Below, piece after piece: positions 1-9,063 of a stretch of 64,000 bases of DNA. Position 1 is the first letter of the stretch, and each line of letters starts with the position of its first letter. Origin of the DNA: an uncultured Lachnospiraceae bacterium (GTDB taxonomy: Bacteria > Bacillota > Clostridia > Lachnospirales > Lachnospiraceae). The notes beneath the pieces are model-generated. The model did not search any database, was not told the DNA's origin, and worked only from the letters and a program-made list of their open reading frames with translations. The stretch covers positions 1 to 64,000 of the forward strand of contig ONAD01000005.1 of assembly GCA_900315735.1 (NCBI GenBank). Reading direction: 5' to 3'. Made by a program: the position numbers and the translations under genes.

Positions 1-148
1 AATTATATTTAAACAGACAAAAACACATAATAATCATCTTTAGCAACGATTACTATGTGTTTTATATTTTTACATCATTATTAACTTAATGACATTGGCT
101 GAAAGCCTTCTTTTTTTCTCTGGCTCGTAGCTTGCACGAAAAATTTGC

Positions 149-177
149 TTGACAAGTGACGAATCGGCTTATATACT
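149..177 (+). promoter_or_regulatory. Promoter of the str operon
   Basis: TTGACA at 149-154, a 17-base spacer and TATACT at 172-177 form a near-consensus vegetative promoter. It lies 57 bases before the rpsL start with no gene between, so it most likely transcribes rpsL-rpsG-fusA-tuf. Confidence 0.75.
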
Positions 178-234
178 GAATTAGTGTGCATACAAATGCA
201 CATTTATCAAATAATAGCACAGGAGGTGAAAATA

Positions 235-654
235 ATGCCAACATTTAACCAGTTAGTAAGAAAAGGACGTCAGACATCTGTTAAGAAGTCTACTGCACCT
301 GCACTTCAGAAGGGCTACAATTCTTTAAAGAAGAAAGCAACTGATACTTCTGCTCCTCAGAAGAGAGGTGTTTGTACCGCTGTTAAGACAGCTACACCTA
401 AAAAACCTAACTCAGCTCTTAGAAAGATCGCCAGAGTTCGTCTTTCCAACGGAATCGAAGTAACAAGCTACATTCCAGGAGAGGGACACAACTTACAGGA
501 ACATAGTGTTGTTCTTATTCGTGGTGGTCGTGTTAAGGACTTACCAGGTACAAGATACCATATTATCCGTGGAACTCTTGATACAGCAGGAGTCGCTAAC
601 AGAAAACAGGCTCGTTCCAAATACGGCGCTAAGAGACCAAAAGACGCTAAATAA
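235..654 (+). CDS. rpsL: 30S ribosomal protein S12
   Basis: S12 sits in the 30S decoding centre and controls accuracy of tRNA selection. The protein is 139 residues and begins [12 protein letters not shown], which is the family start. The ATG at 235 is chosen over upstream in-frame ATGs because AGGAGGTG lies 6 bases before it. The conserved [11 protein letters not shown] loop and the GGRVKDLPG loop carry lysine at both positions where streptomycin-resistance substitutions arise, so the gene looks wild type for that drug. It has the lysine-rich N-terminal insertion typical of Firmicutes. It is first in the str operon. Confidence 0.98.
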   Translation: MPTFNQLVRKGRQTSVKKSTAPALQKGYNSLKKKATDTSAPQKRGVCTAVKTATPKKPNSALRKIARVRLSNGIEVTSYIPGEGHNLQEHSVVLIRGGRVKDLPGTRYHIIRGTLDTAGVANRKQARSKYGAKRPKDAK

Positions 655-809
655 GCTTAGCGCACACCAATAGTATCACAAACAGAGCTAAAGGTAAGTG
701 TTGGAATTATTGTCACATACGATATATTTCCGCACGAACACATTTTAGAGAGACACATGTGAGTACCGTTGAATTAATCGAAACAAATACTACATGACAG
801 GCGCAATGA

Positions 810-1316
<507 letters not shown>

Positions 1317-1366
1317 TCAGAACGAGAGCATATTTTTTCGGTTAAGAAAATTAGGAGGAAAAAACC

Positions 1367-3484
1367 TTGGCTGGAAGAGAATATCCGTTAGAGAGAACCA
1401 GAAACATTGGTATTATGGCGCACATCGATGCTGGTAAAACAACATTGACAGAGCGTATCCTTTATTATACCGGTGTTAACTATAAGATTGGTGATACTCA
1501 TGAAGGTACTGCTACCATGGACTGGATGGAGCAGGAGCAGGAAAGAGGTATTACCATTACTTCAGCCGCTACGACATGTCACTGGACTTTGGAAGAGTTT
1601 ACAAAGCCAAAGAAAGGTGCTTTAGAGCATCGTATCAATATCATTGATACTCCTGGACACGTAGACTTTACGGTTGAGGTTGAGCGTTCACTTCGTGTAC
1701 TGGACGGCGCTGTCGGCGTGTTCTGTGCAAAAGGTGGAGTAGAGCCTCAGTCAGAAAATGTATGGCGTCAGGCTGACACATACAACGTACCTAGAATGGC
1801 ATTCATTAACAAAATGGATATCTTAGGTGCAAACTTCTACGGAGCTGTTGATCAGATTCGTACAAGATTAGGTAAAAATGCAATCGTTCTTCAGTTACCA
1901 ATCGGTAAAGAAGATGATTTCAAGGGAATTATCGATTTGTTTGAGATGAAAGCTTACATCTACAATGATGATAAGGGAGATGATATCTCTGTAACAGACA
2001 TCCCGGATGATATGAAAGACGACGCAGAATTATATCATACCGAACTGGTTGAGAAAATCTGCGAGTTAGATGATGACCTTATGATGCAGTATTTAGAGGG
2101 AGAAGAGCCATCTGTTGAAGATATGAAGGCTGCCCTCAGAAAAGGTACCTGCGAGTGTACAGCAGTTCCTGTATGTTGTGGTTCTGCTTACCGTAACAAG
2201 GGTGTTCAGAAATTATTGGATGCTATCGTAGAATATATGCCAGCTCCAACAGACATCCCAGCTATTAAGGGTGTTGACCTTGAAGGAAATGAAGTAGAGA
2301 GACATTCATCTGATGATGAACCATTCTCCGCTCTTGCATTCAAGATTATGACTGACCCATTCGTAGGAAAACTTGCATTCTTCCGTGTTTACTCTGGTGT
2401 AATGAACTCCGGATCTTACGTACTGAATGCAACAAAAGATAAAAAAGAACGTGTAGGCCGTATCCTTCAGATGCATGCAAACAAGAGAGCAGAGCTTGAA
2501 AAAGTTTACTCTGGAGATATTGCAGCTGCAGTTGGATTTAAGTTTACAACTACTGGTGATACCATCTGTGATGAACAGCATCCGGTTATCTTAGAGTCCA
2601 TGGAATTCCCAGAGCCAGTTATCGAGCTCGCTATCGAGCCTAAGACAAAAGCTGGACAGGGCAAGATGGGTGAAGCTCTTGCAAAACTTGCAGAAGAAGA
2701 TCCTACTTTCCGTGCTCATACAAATACAGAAACAGGACAGACCATCATCGCTGGTATGGGTGAGCTCCATCTGGAAATCATCGTTGACCGTCTGCTTCGT
2801 GAATTCCACGTAGAAGCAAACGTAGGTGCTCCACAGGTTGCTTACAAAGAGACATTTACAAAGCCAGTTGATCAGGAATACAAATATGCAAAACAGTCTG
2901 GTGGACGTGGACAGTACGGACACTGTAAAGTTAAATTCGAGCCGATGGATGCCAACGGAGACGAACTCTTCAAGTTTGATTCCGCAGTTGTCGGTGGTGC
3001 TATTCCTAAGGAATACATTCCAGCAGTAGGCGAAGGTATCGAAGAAGCTACCAAAGCTGGTATCCTTGCAGGATTCCCAGTAGTAGGTGTTCATGCTACT
3101 GTATATGATGGATCTTACCATGAGGTCGATTCATCTGAGATGGCATTCCACATTGCCGGATCCATGGCTTTCAAAGAGGCTATGGCAAAAGCAGCTCCTG
3201 TAATTCTTGAGCCAATCATGAAAGTCGAAGTTACTATGCCGGAAGAGTACATGGGAGACGTTATTGGTGACATTAACTCTCGTCGTGGACGTATCGAAGG
3301 TATGGATGACATCGGTGGTGGAAAAATGGTTAAAGCATATGTTCCACTTGCTGAGATGTTTGGATACTCAACAGACTTACGTTCCAGAACTCAGGGACGT
3401 GGTAACTACTCAATGTTCTTCGAGAAATATGAGCAGGTTCCGAAGTCTGTACAGGATAAGATTGTTGCATCTAAAGCAAAATAA
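1367..3484 (+). CDS. fusA: Elongation factor G
   Basis: EF-G is the GTPase that drives ribosomal translocation and, with RRF, ribosome recycling. The 705-residue protein has the G1 motif AHIDAGKTT near residue 18, the DTPGHVDF G3 motif, NKMD G4 motif and the later domains including the conserved [16 protein letters not shown] stretch of domain IV. Start is TTG at 1367 with AGGAGG eight bases upstream. It follows rpsG by 50 bases, as in the standard str operon. Long reverse-strand ORFs inside it are shadows. Confidence 0.98.
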   Translation: MAGREYPLERTRNIGIMAHIDAGKTTLTERILYYTGVNYKIGDTHEGTATMDWMEQEQERGITITSAATTCHWTLEEFTKPKKGALEHRINIIDTPGHVDFTVEVERSLRVLDGAVGVFCAKGGVEPQSENVWRQADTYNVPRMAFINKMDILGANFYGAVDQIRTRLGKNAIVLQLPIGKEDDFKGIIDLFEMKAYIYNDDKGDDISVTDIPDDMKDDAELYHTELVEKICELDDDLMMQYLEGEEPSVEDMKAALRKGTCECTAVPVCCGSAYRNKGVQKLLDAIVEYMPAPTDIPAIKGVDLEGNEVERHSSDDEPFSALAFKIMTDPFVGKLAFFRVYSGVMNSGSYVLNATKDKKERVGRILQMHANKRAELEKVYSGDIAAAVGFKFTTTGDTICDEQHPVILESMEFPEPVIELAIEPKTKAGQGKMGEALAKLAEEDPTFRAHTNTETGQTIIAGMGELHLEIIVDRLLREFHVEANVGAPQVAYKETFTKPVDQEYKYAKQSGGRGQYGHCKVKFEPMDANGDELFKFDSAVVGGAIPKEYIPAVGEGIEEATKAGILAGFPVVGVHATVYDGSYHEVDSSEMAFHIAGSMAFKEAMAKAAPVILEPIMKVEVTMPEEYMGDVIGDINSRRGRIEGMDDIGGGKMVKAYVPLAEMFGYSTDLRSRTQGRGNYSMFFEKYEQVPKSVQDKIVASKAK

Positions 3485-3600
3485 TAAAAATGCTTGAAAA
3501 ACTCGCAAGTTTTTTATATAATCAGAAATAGCCGAGTGACTTATTAAAATGTAAAAATAAGCGCCCAAAAAGGGCATAAAATTAAGGAGGACGTTTTAAA

Positions 3601-4788
3601 ATGGCAAAAGCTAAGTTTGAAAGAACCAAACCACATTGTAATATCGGAACCATTGGTCACGTAGACCATGGTAAAACAACTTTAACAGCAGCTATTACAG
3701 CAGTTTTAGCAGCAAGAGTTGCTGGTAATACAGCTACAGATTTCGCTAACATCGATAAAGCTCCAGAAGAGAGAGAAAGAGGTATCACTATCTCTACAGC
3801 TCACGTTGAGTATGAAACAGAGAAGAGACATTACGCACACGTTGACTGTCCTGGACATGCTGACTACGTAAAGAACATGATTACCGGAGCAGCTCAGATG
3901 GACGGCGCTATCCTTGTTGTTGCTGCAACTGATGGTGTTATGGCTCAGACAAAGGAGCACATCCTTCTGTCTCGTCAGGTAGGTGTACCTTACATCGTTG
4001 TTTTCTTAAACAAATGTGATATGGTAGACGACCCAGAGTTAATCGAGTTAGTAGAAATGGAAGTTACAGAGCAGTTAGAGGAATATGGTTTTGAAGGCTG
4101 CCCAATCATCCAGGGTTCTGCTCTTAAAGCTCTTGAAGATCCTAACGGACCATGGGGCGACAAGATCATGGAATTAATGGATACTGTAGATAGCTATATC
4201 CCAGATCCACAGCGTGATACAGACAAACCTTTCTTAATGCCAGTTGAGGACGTATTCACAATCACAGGTCGTGGTACTGTTGCAACAGGTAGAGTAGAAA
4301 GAGGAACATTACATCTGAATGACGAACTTGAAATCCTTGGTGTTAAGGAAGATGTTCAGAAGACAGTTGTAACTGGTATCGAGATGTTCCGTAAACAGTT
4401 AGACGAGGCCCAGGCTGGTGATAACATCGGTGCACTTCTTCGTGGTGTTAACCGTGACCAGATCGTTCGTGGACAGGTTCTTGCTAAACCAGGTACTGTT
4501 ACTTGCCACAGAAAATTTACAGCTCAGGTTTACGTTTTAACAAAAGATGAAGGTGGACGTCATACACCTTTCTTCAATAACTACAGACCACAGTTCTACT
4601 TCAGAACAACTGACGTAACTGGTGTTTGTGAATTACCAGCAGGTACAGAGATGTGTATGCCTGGTGATAACGTAGAAATGACTATCGAACTGATCCATCC
4701 AGTAGCTATGGAGCAGGGTCTTACTTTCGCTATCCGTGAAGGTGGACGTACTGTAGGTTCAGGCCGTGTTGCTACTATCATTGAGTAA
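3601..4788 (+). CDS. tuf: Elongation factor Tu, with its 3' end used as an integration site
   Basis: EF-Tu delivers aminoacyl-tRNA to the ribosome. The 395-residue product has GHVDHGKTT (G1), DCPGHADY (G3) and NKCD (G4), and ends [15 protein letters not shown]. An AAGGAGG site precedes the ATG by about ten bases. A small GC hairpin (3563-3575) and a weak AT-rich one (3497-3514) lie between fusA and tuf and could tune its expression. The last 17 codons are repeated, with mostly synonymous changes, at 12236 and 34537. This means the present 3' end was supplied by the inserted element and the gene was kept whole by design of the att site. Confidence 0.98.
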   Translation: MAKAKFERTKPHCNIGTIGHVDHGKTTLTAAITAVLAARVAGNTATDFANIDKAPEERERGITISTAHVEYETEKRHYAHVDCPGHADYVKNMITGAAQMDGAILVVAATDGVMAQTKEHILLSRQVGVPYIVVFLNKCDMVDDPELIELVEMEVTEQLEEYGFEGCPIIQGSALKALEDPNGPWGDKIMELMDTVDSYIPDPQRDTDKPFLMPVEDVFTITGRGTVATGRVERGTLHLNDELEILGVKEDVQKTVVTGIEMFRKQLDEAQAGDNIGALLRGVNRDQIVRGQVLAKPGTVTCHRKFTAQVYVLTKDEGGRHTPFFNNYRPQFYFRTTDVTGVCELPAGTEMCMPGDNVEMTIELIHPVAMEQGLTFAIREGGRTVGSGRVATIIE

Positions 4789-4796
4789 TCTTTGAT
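4735..4796 (+). repeat. Attachment-site copy 1 (tuf 3' end, left boundary of element 1)
   Basis: This 62-base stretch holds the last 17 sense codons of tuf, the stop codon and TCTTTGAT. Copies sit at 12236-12297 and 34537-34596. Copy 1 and copy 2 share the ends of the block exactly (GTGAAGGTGG at the left, GAGTAATCTTTGAT at the right) but differ inside at third codon positions, as expected if each element brought its own version of the tuf tail. Confidence 0.85.
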
Positions 4797-4825
4797 AGTT
4801 AGAACCAAATAAAGTGTAATTTATT

Positions 4826-4864
4826 CCGCAATCCTTGAGAAATCAGGGGTTGCGGTTTCTTTTT
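4826..4864 (+). terminator. Intrinsic terminator after tuf (element-borne)
   Basis: A 13-base-pair stem (4826-4838 with 4843-4855, three G-U pairs) closes a GAAA tetraloop and is followed by TTTCTTTTT. It ends the tuf transcript. The base of the stem, CCGCAA/TTGCGG, is shared with the terminator after att copy 2, whereas the original chromosomal terminator after copy 3 is unrelated. Confidence 0.85.
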
Positions 4865-4929
4865 GTATAAAAAGGAATTGCGAACAAAGAGAAAGAATCA
4901 CAAGCCGAAGAATAGTGAAAATTTGGCTG

Positions 4930-4948
4930 TGGTTCTATTATGGTTCTA
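4930..4948 (+). repeat. Paired TGGTTCTA motifs, left arm of element 1
   Basis: TGGTTCTA at 4930-4937 and 4941-4948, 11 bases apart start to start. The same pair with the same spacing is at 12115-12133 near the other end of the element. Likely arm-type binding sites for the element 1 integrase. Confidence 0.6.
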
Positions 4949-4999
4949 AAAATATTCGATTATCTTGAATTGTAAGTATTTTTGTGTCGAAAATAGTTG

Positions 5000-5028
5000 T
5001 TTTCAAGAGAATATAAAGGTGTTATAAT
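5000..5028 (+). promoter_or_regulatory. Promoter of the toxin-like gene
   Basis: TATAAT at 5023-5028 with an extended TG at 5020-5021; a weak -35 (TTTTCA at 5000-5005) lies 17 bases upstream. The transcript would start about 40 bases before the 28-residue peptide gene. Confidence 0.55.
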
Positions 5029-5075
5029 GTGTTCGTTACCGCCCCGATACTGGGAACAGGAAGGGGGTGTTGTGC

Positions 5076-5162
5076 GTGGAGTTATTTATATCCTTTTTAC
5101 TCTCCGTTGCGGCGAGTGTAATTGCCTATTACATTTGCAAATGGTTAGACGATGATGAGTAG
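5076..5162 (+). CDS. Type I toxin-like hydrophobic peptide (28 aa)
   Basis: A GTG-initiated ORF of 28 codons with an AAGGGGGTG ribosome site. The product begins MELFISFLLS, has one hydrophobic segment, then the basic-aromatic CKW and an acidic LDDDE end. This is the layout of Fst-like and 'putative holin-like' type I toxins of Firmicutes, which act at the membrane and are silenced by an antisense RNA. The mRNA 5' region GTTACCG (5035-5041) is exactly complementary to CGGTAAC (5164-5170) just after the stop, a long-range pairing typical of such toxin mRNAs. It could stabilise element 1. No antisense promoter was identified with confidence, so the antitoxin is inferred only. Confidence 0.6.
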   Translation: MELFISFLLSVAASVIAYYICKWLDDDE

Positions 5163-5202
5163 TCGGTAACTAGCCTGGGAGTGGTTCACCCTGACGAACA
5201 AG

Positions 5203-5234
5203 AAACCCCAGAGAGCTGCAACTCTCTGGGGTTT
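5203..5234 (+). terminator. Strong hairpin terminator between the toxin-like gene and the convergent regulator
   Basis: A perfect 13-base-pair stem, AAACCCCAGAGAG (5203-5215) with CTCTCTGGGGTTT (5222-5234), and a 6-base loop. T or A runs on either side make it usable from both strands: it ends the toxin-like transcript and may also serve the regulator that reads towards it from 5838. Confidence 0.75.
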
Positions 5235-5337
5235 CGCTTTGTGTCGTGCATGGACACTTATATCCTTTTTGCCTATCCATACTATAACATATGCAATCGG
5301 CATTTTCAAGTATACCCAAGAATTTTTTTCTTATTCG

Positions 5338-5838
5338 TTAATAATTTTCAATCGGAATATTAAAGGAATTCATCATGCTATCAATCCAGATGTTATATTC
5401 ATCTGTATCAATCTTATCTTCTTCTAATTCTTTATTCAGTTCATTCCATCTTGATATGAGGGAAGCAACTTGAGGGCTTTCTATATTAATCGAAGCTACA
5501 AGTCTTCTTGTTTCTGTATTTACGGATGTAGAACAATCAACCGGAATACCGGCACTTTTGATTTCCATAATAACCTTCATAATATCAGCAAAGGTGTTGA
5601 TGCTGATGTCACTATTTGGCTGTACCGTAAAACCAAAGAATAAATCTTCTTCAATACCGATAACAGAACAAAACTTCTGTATGACTTCTACGGGTGGTTC
5701 ACTATATCCATTTTCATAATTTGAATAGGTGGGTACAGATAAACCTAATTTTGTAGCCATCTCCTTTTGAGACATATCTGCACCTGTACGAAATGACTTT
5801 AATCTCTTGTCTATGTGTAAATAGTGTGCTATTCGCAT
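5338..5838 (-). CDS. XRE-family regulator of element 1
   Basis: A 166-residue protein with an N-terminal Cro/CI helix-turn-helix (about residues 11-65, core MSQKEMATKLGLSVPTYSNY) and a C-terminal region of unknown fold that may sense a signal or form dimers. GAGGTG lies just before its ATG. It is divergent from the excisionase and integrase genes, and AT-rich repeats (ATATTTAAAA at 5900 and 5930) lie between. It most likely represses excision of the element. The specific inducer cannot be told from sequence. Confidence 0.8.
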   Translation of the reverse strand: MRIAHYLHIDKRLKSFRTGADMSQKEMATKLGLSVPTYSNYENGYSEPPVEVIQKFCSVIGIEEDLFFGFTVQPNSDISINTFADIMKVIMEIKSAGIPVDCSTSVNTETRRLVASINIESPQVASLISRWNELNKELEEDKIDTDEYNIWIDSMMNSFNIPIENY

Positions 5839-5923
5839 AAATTCACCTCACATTGTGTTTTTAATTATTATAGCACATATTTTAGAAAAATAAATAGAAA
5901 TATTTAAAACTTAATAATTTTGC

Positions 5924-5952
5924 TTGACATATTTAAAAAGAGATATTATTAT
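5924..5952 (+). promoter_or_regulatory. Promoter of the excisionase-integrase operon, element 1
   Basis: TTGACA at 5924-5929, 17-base spacer, TATTAT at 5947-5952. The motif TATTTAAAA occurs once upstream of the -35 and once in the spacer, a candidate pair of operators for the divergent XRE regulator. Confidence 0.65.
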
Positions 5953-6011
5953 AAAAATACAAGAATTTAAATAATTCTATCAAAAATTAAATTGCAAAGG
6001 AGGAATAGCGA

Positions 6012-6209
6012 ATGAAATCTAATTATATGATGTGTGCCGATGATGTGGCAAATGAAATTGGTGTTTCAAAAGGACATGCCTATAAGCTGATTCGCCAGTT
6101 GAATGAAGAATTAGAAGCATCCGGATATTTGACGGTATCCGGTAAAATTCCAAGAGCTTTTTGGGAAAAGAAGTTCTATGGATATCAAAATGTAGTACAG
6201 ACAGCGTAG
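6012..6209 (+). CDS. Excisionase-like helix-turn-helix protein, element 1
   Basis: A 65-residue basic protein with an N-terminal winged-helix/AlpA-like HTH (CADDVANEIGVSKGHAYKLI) and a wing ending PRAFWEKKFYG. The partner in element 2 (13209-13394) shares the SKGHAY/ESTAY turn and the RAxFEKKxYGY end. Such small proteins, placed directly before the integrase gene, bend DNA and direct recombination towards excision. GGAGG precedes the ATG. Fifteen bases separate it from the integrase start. Confidence 0.75.
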   Translation: MKSNYMMCADDVANEIGVSKGHAYKLIRQLNEELEASGYLTVSGKIPRAFWEKKFYGYQNVVQTA

Positions 6210-6224
6210 AGAGGAGGGGCATAT

Positions 6225-7307
6225 ATGCCGGCATACAAGGACGAAAAACACAATACTTGGTACTGCCAGTTCTATTATGAGGACTGGCAGGGGAACAAGA
6301 AGAAAAAGCAGAAAAGAGGGTTTAAGACAAAGAAAGAAGCTCTTGAGTGGGAGAACAATTACAAATTGTCTGCTAATGCCAATATGGATATGACATTAGG
6401 GGCATTTGTTGAGATTTATTTTCGAGATAAGGAAGGAGAGCTGAAGGAACGCTCAATAAAAAATAAGAGGTATATGATAGAAGCCCATATACTTCCGTAT
6501 TTTGAGAATAAGCCAATGAATTCCATTACTCCATCGGATATTATCCAATGGCAGAATGCAATGAGAGAAAAGGGGTTTGCACCTACTTATCTTCGGATGA
6601 TACAGAATCAAATTACTGCATTATTTACCCATGCAAGCAATATTTATAATCTTTCTAATAACCCTTGTAAGAAAGTGAAAAAGATGGGGAAATCAGATGC
6701 AGAGCATATTGATTTCTGGACAAAAGAGGAATATGACAAGTTCATAGAAACATTTGAAAAGGGAAGCAGATATTATGTCTTATTTGAAATTCTGTTCTGG
6801 ACGGGATGCAGAGAGGGGGAATTGCTTGCATTATCCAAAGCAGATATTGACTTTGATAATAATAAGCTACACATTTCAAAGACCTATTACAGAACGGAGC
6901 GGAAAGATATAATTACTGCACCTAAAACGGAGCAATCTGTTAGAACAATTGATATTCCAGAGTTTTTGAAGCAGGAGATTAAGGAATATGTGGATAAAAT
7001 GTATGAACTGCCGGAAAATGAGAGGATATTTCCGATTGTGGCAGAAGCGGTACAGCACATGTTAAAAAATCATGCAGAAAAAGCAGGCGTCAAGAGAATA
7101 AGAGTGCATTCGTTAAGGCATAGTCATGTGGCATATCTCATTAATCAAGGGGTTCAACCATTGATTATTAAGGAACGTTTGGGGCACAGAGATATTAAGA
7201 TTACGTTAAACACTTACGGACACTTATATCCAAGCCAGCAAAGACAGGTTGCGGAGATGTTAAATGCACAAAGAGAAACAAAAAGCCCTAACAGCGGCAA
7301 CTGTTAG
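6225..7307 (+). CDS. Tyrosine integrase of element 1
   Basis: A 360-residue phage-type integrase: N-terminal AP2-like/arm-binding part (MPAYKDEKHNTWYCQF), SAM-like core-binding domain (about 65-150) and catalytic domain. Active-site residues visible are R196 in TGCREGEL, H295-x-x-R298 in HSLRHSH, H321 in LGHRD and Y331 in NTYGHLYP. It should recombine the element circle with the 3' end of tuf. GAGGAGGGG precedes the ATG. The element 2 integrase is clearly homologous along its length and uses the same target gene, but the arm repeats of the two elements differ. Confidence 0.92.
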   Translation: MPAYKDEKHNTWYCQFYYEDWQGNKKKKQKRGFKTKKEALEWENNYKLSANANMDMTLGAFVEIYFRDKEGELKERSIKNKRYMIEAHILPYFENKPMNSITPSDIIQWQNAMREKGFAPTYLRMIQNQITALFTHASNIYNLSNNPCKKVKKMGKSDAEHIDFWTKEEYDKFIETFEKGSRYYVLFEILFWTGCREGELLALSKADIDFDNNKLHISKTYYRTERKDIITAPKTEQSVRTIDIPEFLKQEIKEYVDKMYELPENERIFPIVAEAVQHMLKNHAEKAGVKRIRVHSLRHSHVAYLINQGVQPLIIKERLGHRDIKITLNTYGHLYPSQQRQVAEMLNAQRETKSPNSGNC

Positions 7308-7325
7308 GACTTGTGATAACAGGAA

Positions 7326-7370
7326 AACCTCTGTCATCTATGTAATCACAGCATAAGTATAACAGAGGTT
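7326..7370 (+). other. Inverted repeats after the integrase gene
   Basis: CCTAACAG/CTGTTAGG (7287-7308) spans the integrase stop codon, and AACCTCTGT (7326-7334) pairs with ACAGAGGTT (7362-7370) in the 103-base gap before the ATPase gene. Neither has a clear T-run. They could insulate integrase expression from the replication/mobilization genes. Confidence 0.4.
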
Positions 7371-7410
7371 CTTCCGTGTGACAATGAGATTTTAGGAAAC
7401 GGAGGACTTT

Positions 7411-8391
7411 ATGGAAGATAAGAAAACAGAATTAAAGATGATAAAGATGTCAGAGGTACAGTCGCAGGAGATAGAGTGGCTTTGGTATCCATTCATCCCT
7501 TATGGAAAACTGACAATTGTACAAGGTGATCCGGGAGACGGAAAGACAACCTTGATATTAAATATCGCAGCCAAGTTGTCCAAGGGAGAGGGGCTGGATA
7601 ATGATATGAGGTTGACAGAACCAATGAACATTATTTATCAGACTGCCGAGGATGGTCTTGCTGATACTGTAAAGCCAAGGCTTGAAAAGGCAGGTGCAGA
7701 TTGTGAGAGGATAGTGGTAATTGATGAAAGCGACAAGTCTCTTTCTATGGCAGATGAAAGGCTGGAAGAAGCCATTATACAGACCGGAGCGAGGATGCTG
7801 ATTTTAGACCCGATACAAGCTTATTTGGGCGGTGGCATGGATATGAACAGAGCAAATGAAGCAAGGGATATGACGAAGCGTTTAGGAGCTTTGGCAGAGA
7901 AATATAAATGTGCCATTATCCTTATCGGTCATATGAACAAGGCATCCGGTAATAAGGCGGCTTATAGGGGCATGGGTTCCATTGATTTCTTTGCGGTAGC
8001 AAGGAGCGTATTGTTAGTCGGCAGAGTGGAAGGAGAACCCAATATCAGAGCAGTTGTTCAGATAAAAAACAATCTGGCACAGTTCGGACATCCCAAGGTA
8101 TTTGAACTGATGGAAAGTGGTTTTAGGTGGCTTGGAGACTATGAGATTACAGCAGATGAAGTGTTGGGTGGTATTGCTCCAAAGGCAAATAAATTGGAGC
8201 AGGCAAAGCAGATGCTTCGGGAACTGGCAGAGACTTCTAATGCGGTACAGAGTAATGAGATTTTTGATATGGCTGAGGAACAGGGGATTTCTAAAAGAAC
8301 ATTGGAAAATGCAAAAAAAGAGCTGGGCATCAGGGCAAGAAAAATCAATAACTCATGGTACTGGGAACTGGATAAGATAAAGCAGATTTAA
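7411..8391 (+). CDS. RepA-like AAA ATPase/helicase
   Basis: A 326-residue RecA-fold ATPase of the AAA_25/RepA type. Walker A is GDPGDGKTT (about residues 39-47) and Walker B is MLILDPIQ (about 130). The C-terminal part ends in a small winged-helix-like region (SNEIFDMAEEQGISKRTLENAKKELG). RepA-type hexameric helicases unwind plasmid origins. Such genes are common between integrase and relaxase in Firmicutes IMEs, where they may support replication of the excised circle or DNA processing. The start has GGAGG upstream. No separate primase gene is seen. Confidence 0.8.
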   Translation: MEDKKTELKMIKMSEVQSQEIEWLWYPFIPYGKLTIVQGDPGDGKTTLILNIAAKLSKGEGLDNDMRLTEPMNIIYQTAEDGLADTVKPRLEKAGADCERIVVIDESDKSLSMADERLEEAIIQTGARMLILDPIQAYLGGGMDMNRANEARDMTKRLGALAEKYKCAIILIGHMNKASGNKAAYRGMGSIDFFAVARSVLLVGRVEGEPNIRAVVQIKNNLAQFGHPKVFELMESGFRWLGDYEITADEVLGGIAPKANKLEQAKQMLRELAETSNAVQSNEIFDMAEEQGISKRTLENAKKELGIRARKINNSWYWELDKIKQI

Positions 8392-8399
8392 GGGAAGAA

Positions 8400-8478
8400 C
8401 GCAACAATGCAGAATATATAAAATTTGCGGTGATGAACCTTGCAAGGTTGCAAAATTTATAGACATTGCGTTGTTGCG
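8400..8478 (+). other. Nested hairpins after the RepA-like gene
   Basis: CGCAACAATGCA...AAATTTGC (8400-8428) and its near reverse complement (8450-8478) form a 29-base imperfect stem; the space between holds a perfect palindrome AACCTTGCAAGGTT (8436-8449). The position, directly after a helicase gene, fits a replication origin or a terminator without a T-run; neither can be proved here. Confidence 0.45.
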
Positions 8479-8506
8479 GTCTTGATGGAAAGGATGGATT
8501 GATGGA

Positions 8507-8740
8507 TTGAAAAATGTGCAGATTTCCGAGGAATTATTCTTTGCACTCCTGAAATATCACTTGGTGGAAATGGATGATGTTTTACCGGAGATAAAGAAAG
8601 GTTTGGAAGAAAAATTGGAAGCTATGGTAAGGCGGGATTTATATACAAAATATAAGACTGCTCCAACCGAGGAAGAAAGAGAAAATGCAAGACAGGAGTA
8701 TCTGGAAAAGGTGGGAATGCACCGGAACTTCCGATGGTAA
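8507..8740 (+). CDS. Conserved small protein of mobile elements, function unknown
   Basis: A 77-residue acidic, mostly helical protein (MKNVQISEELFFALLKYHLV...). No catalytic motif is visible. It starts at a TTG (8507) with AAGGATGG upstream; there is no in-frame ATG that fits better. Small proteins of this look sit between the replication ATPase and the relaxase in Firmicutes elements, and automated pipelines sometimes give them misleading eukaryotic names. Its position hints at a role in mobilization or copy control, but that is inference. Confidence 0.6.
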   Translation: MKNVQISEELFFALLKYHLVEMDDVLPEIKKGLEEKLEAMVRRDLYTKYKTAPTEEERENARQEYLEKVGMHRNFRW

Positions 8741-8763
8741 TTTTTCCTTCGGTGTGTATAACG

Positions 8764-9042
8764 GGAGCGTGGCACGCTCCTGTATATGGCAGTTAAGGAG
8801 AAAGCTGGTGATGGGTGTAATGGCAAAAGCGGACTACACTCACAAGCCCTCGGCGTTTGAGAGCGAAATACACCCATCGCACAAATCGGAGATTTGTACT
8901 CTGTGTATTTCGCCCTTGTAGGGGGCAAATTTACGCAAGCGTAAATTATAAATGCTGTCGCATTTATGATTGTGCCGGATACGGGCAATATGTTCGTAAA
9001 CGGATGCCTAAGCATCCACTCACGATAGCAAAAGTCGCTATC
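8764..9042 (+). other. Hairpin array, candidate oriT of element 1
   Basis: Non-coding stretch directly before the relaxase start with consecutive inverted repeats: GGAGCGTG-G-CACGCTCC (8764-8780); an 11-base perfect repeat 8863-8873/8903-8913 enclosing ACAAATC/GATTTGT (8881-8897); AATTTACGC-AA-GCGTAAATT (8928-8947); ATAAATGC/GCATTTAT (8948-8967); GGATGC/GCATCC (9002-9017); GATAGC/GCTATC (9024-9042). Origins of transfer beside MobA/MobL relaxase genes commonly have such hairpins. The nick site itself was not recognised. Confidence 0.55.
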
Positions 9043-9063
9043 ATTTTTCAAAGAAAGGGGGCA

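Noticed and set aside
2306-3121. Long reverse-strand ORFs inside fusA
   Set aside because: They are antisense to a highly conserved gene, Cys/Phe-rich and without ribosome sites; shadows of codon bias.
5181-5427. Plus-strand ORFs after the toxin-like gene
   Set aside because: They cross the strong terminator at 5203-5234 and lie antisense to the XRE regulator.
8857-9063. N-terminal extension of the relaxase by 69 residues
   Set aside because: It runs through the hairpin array, is Cys/Arg-rich with no family look, and the ATG at 9064 has a strong ribosome site.
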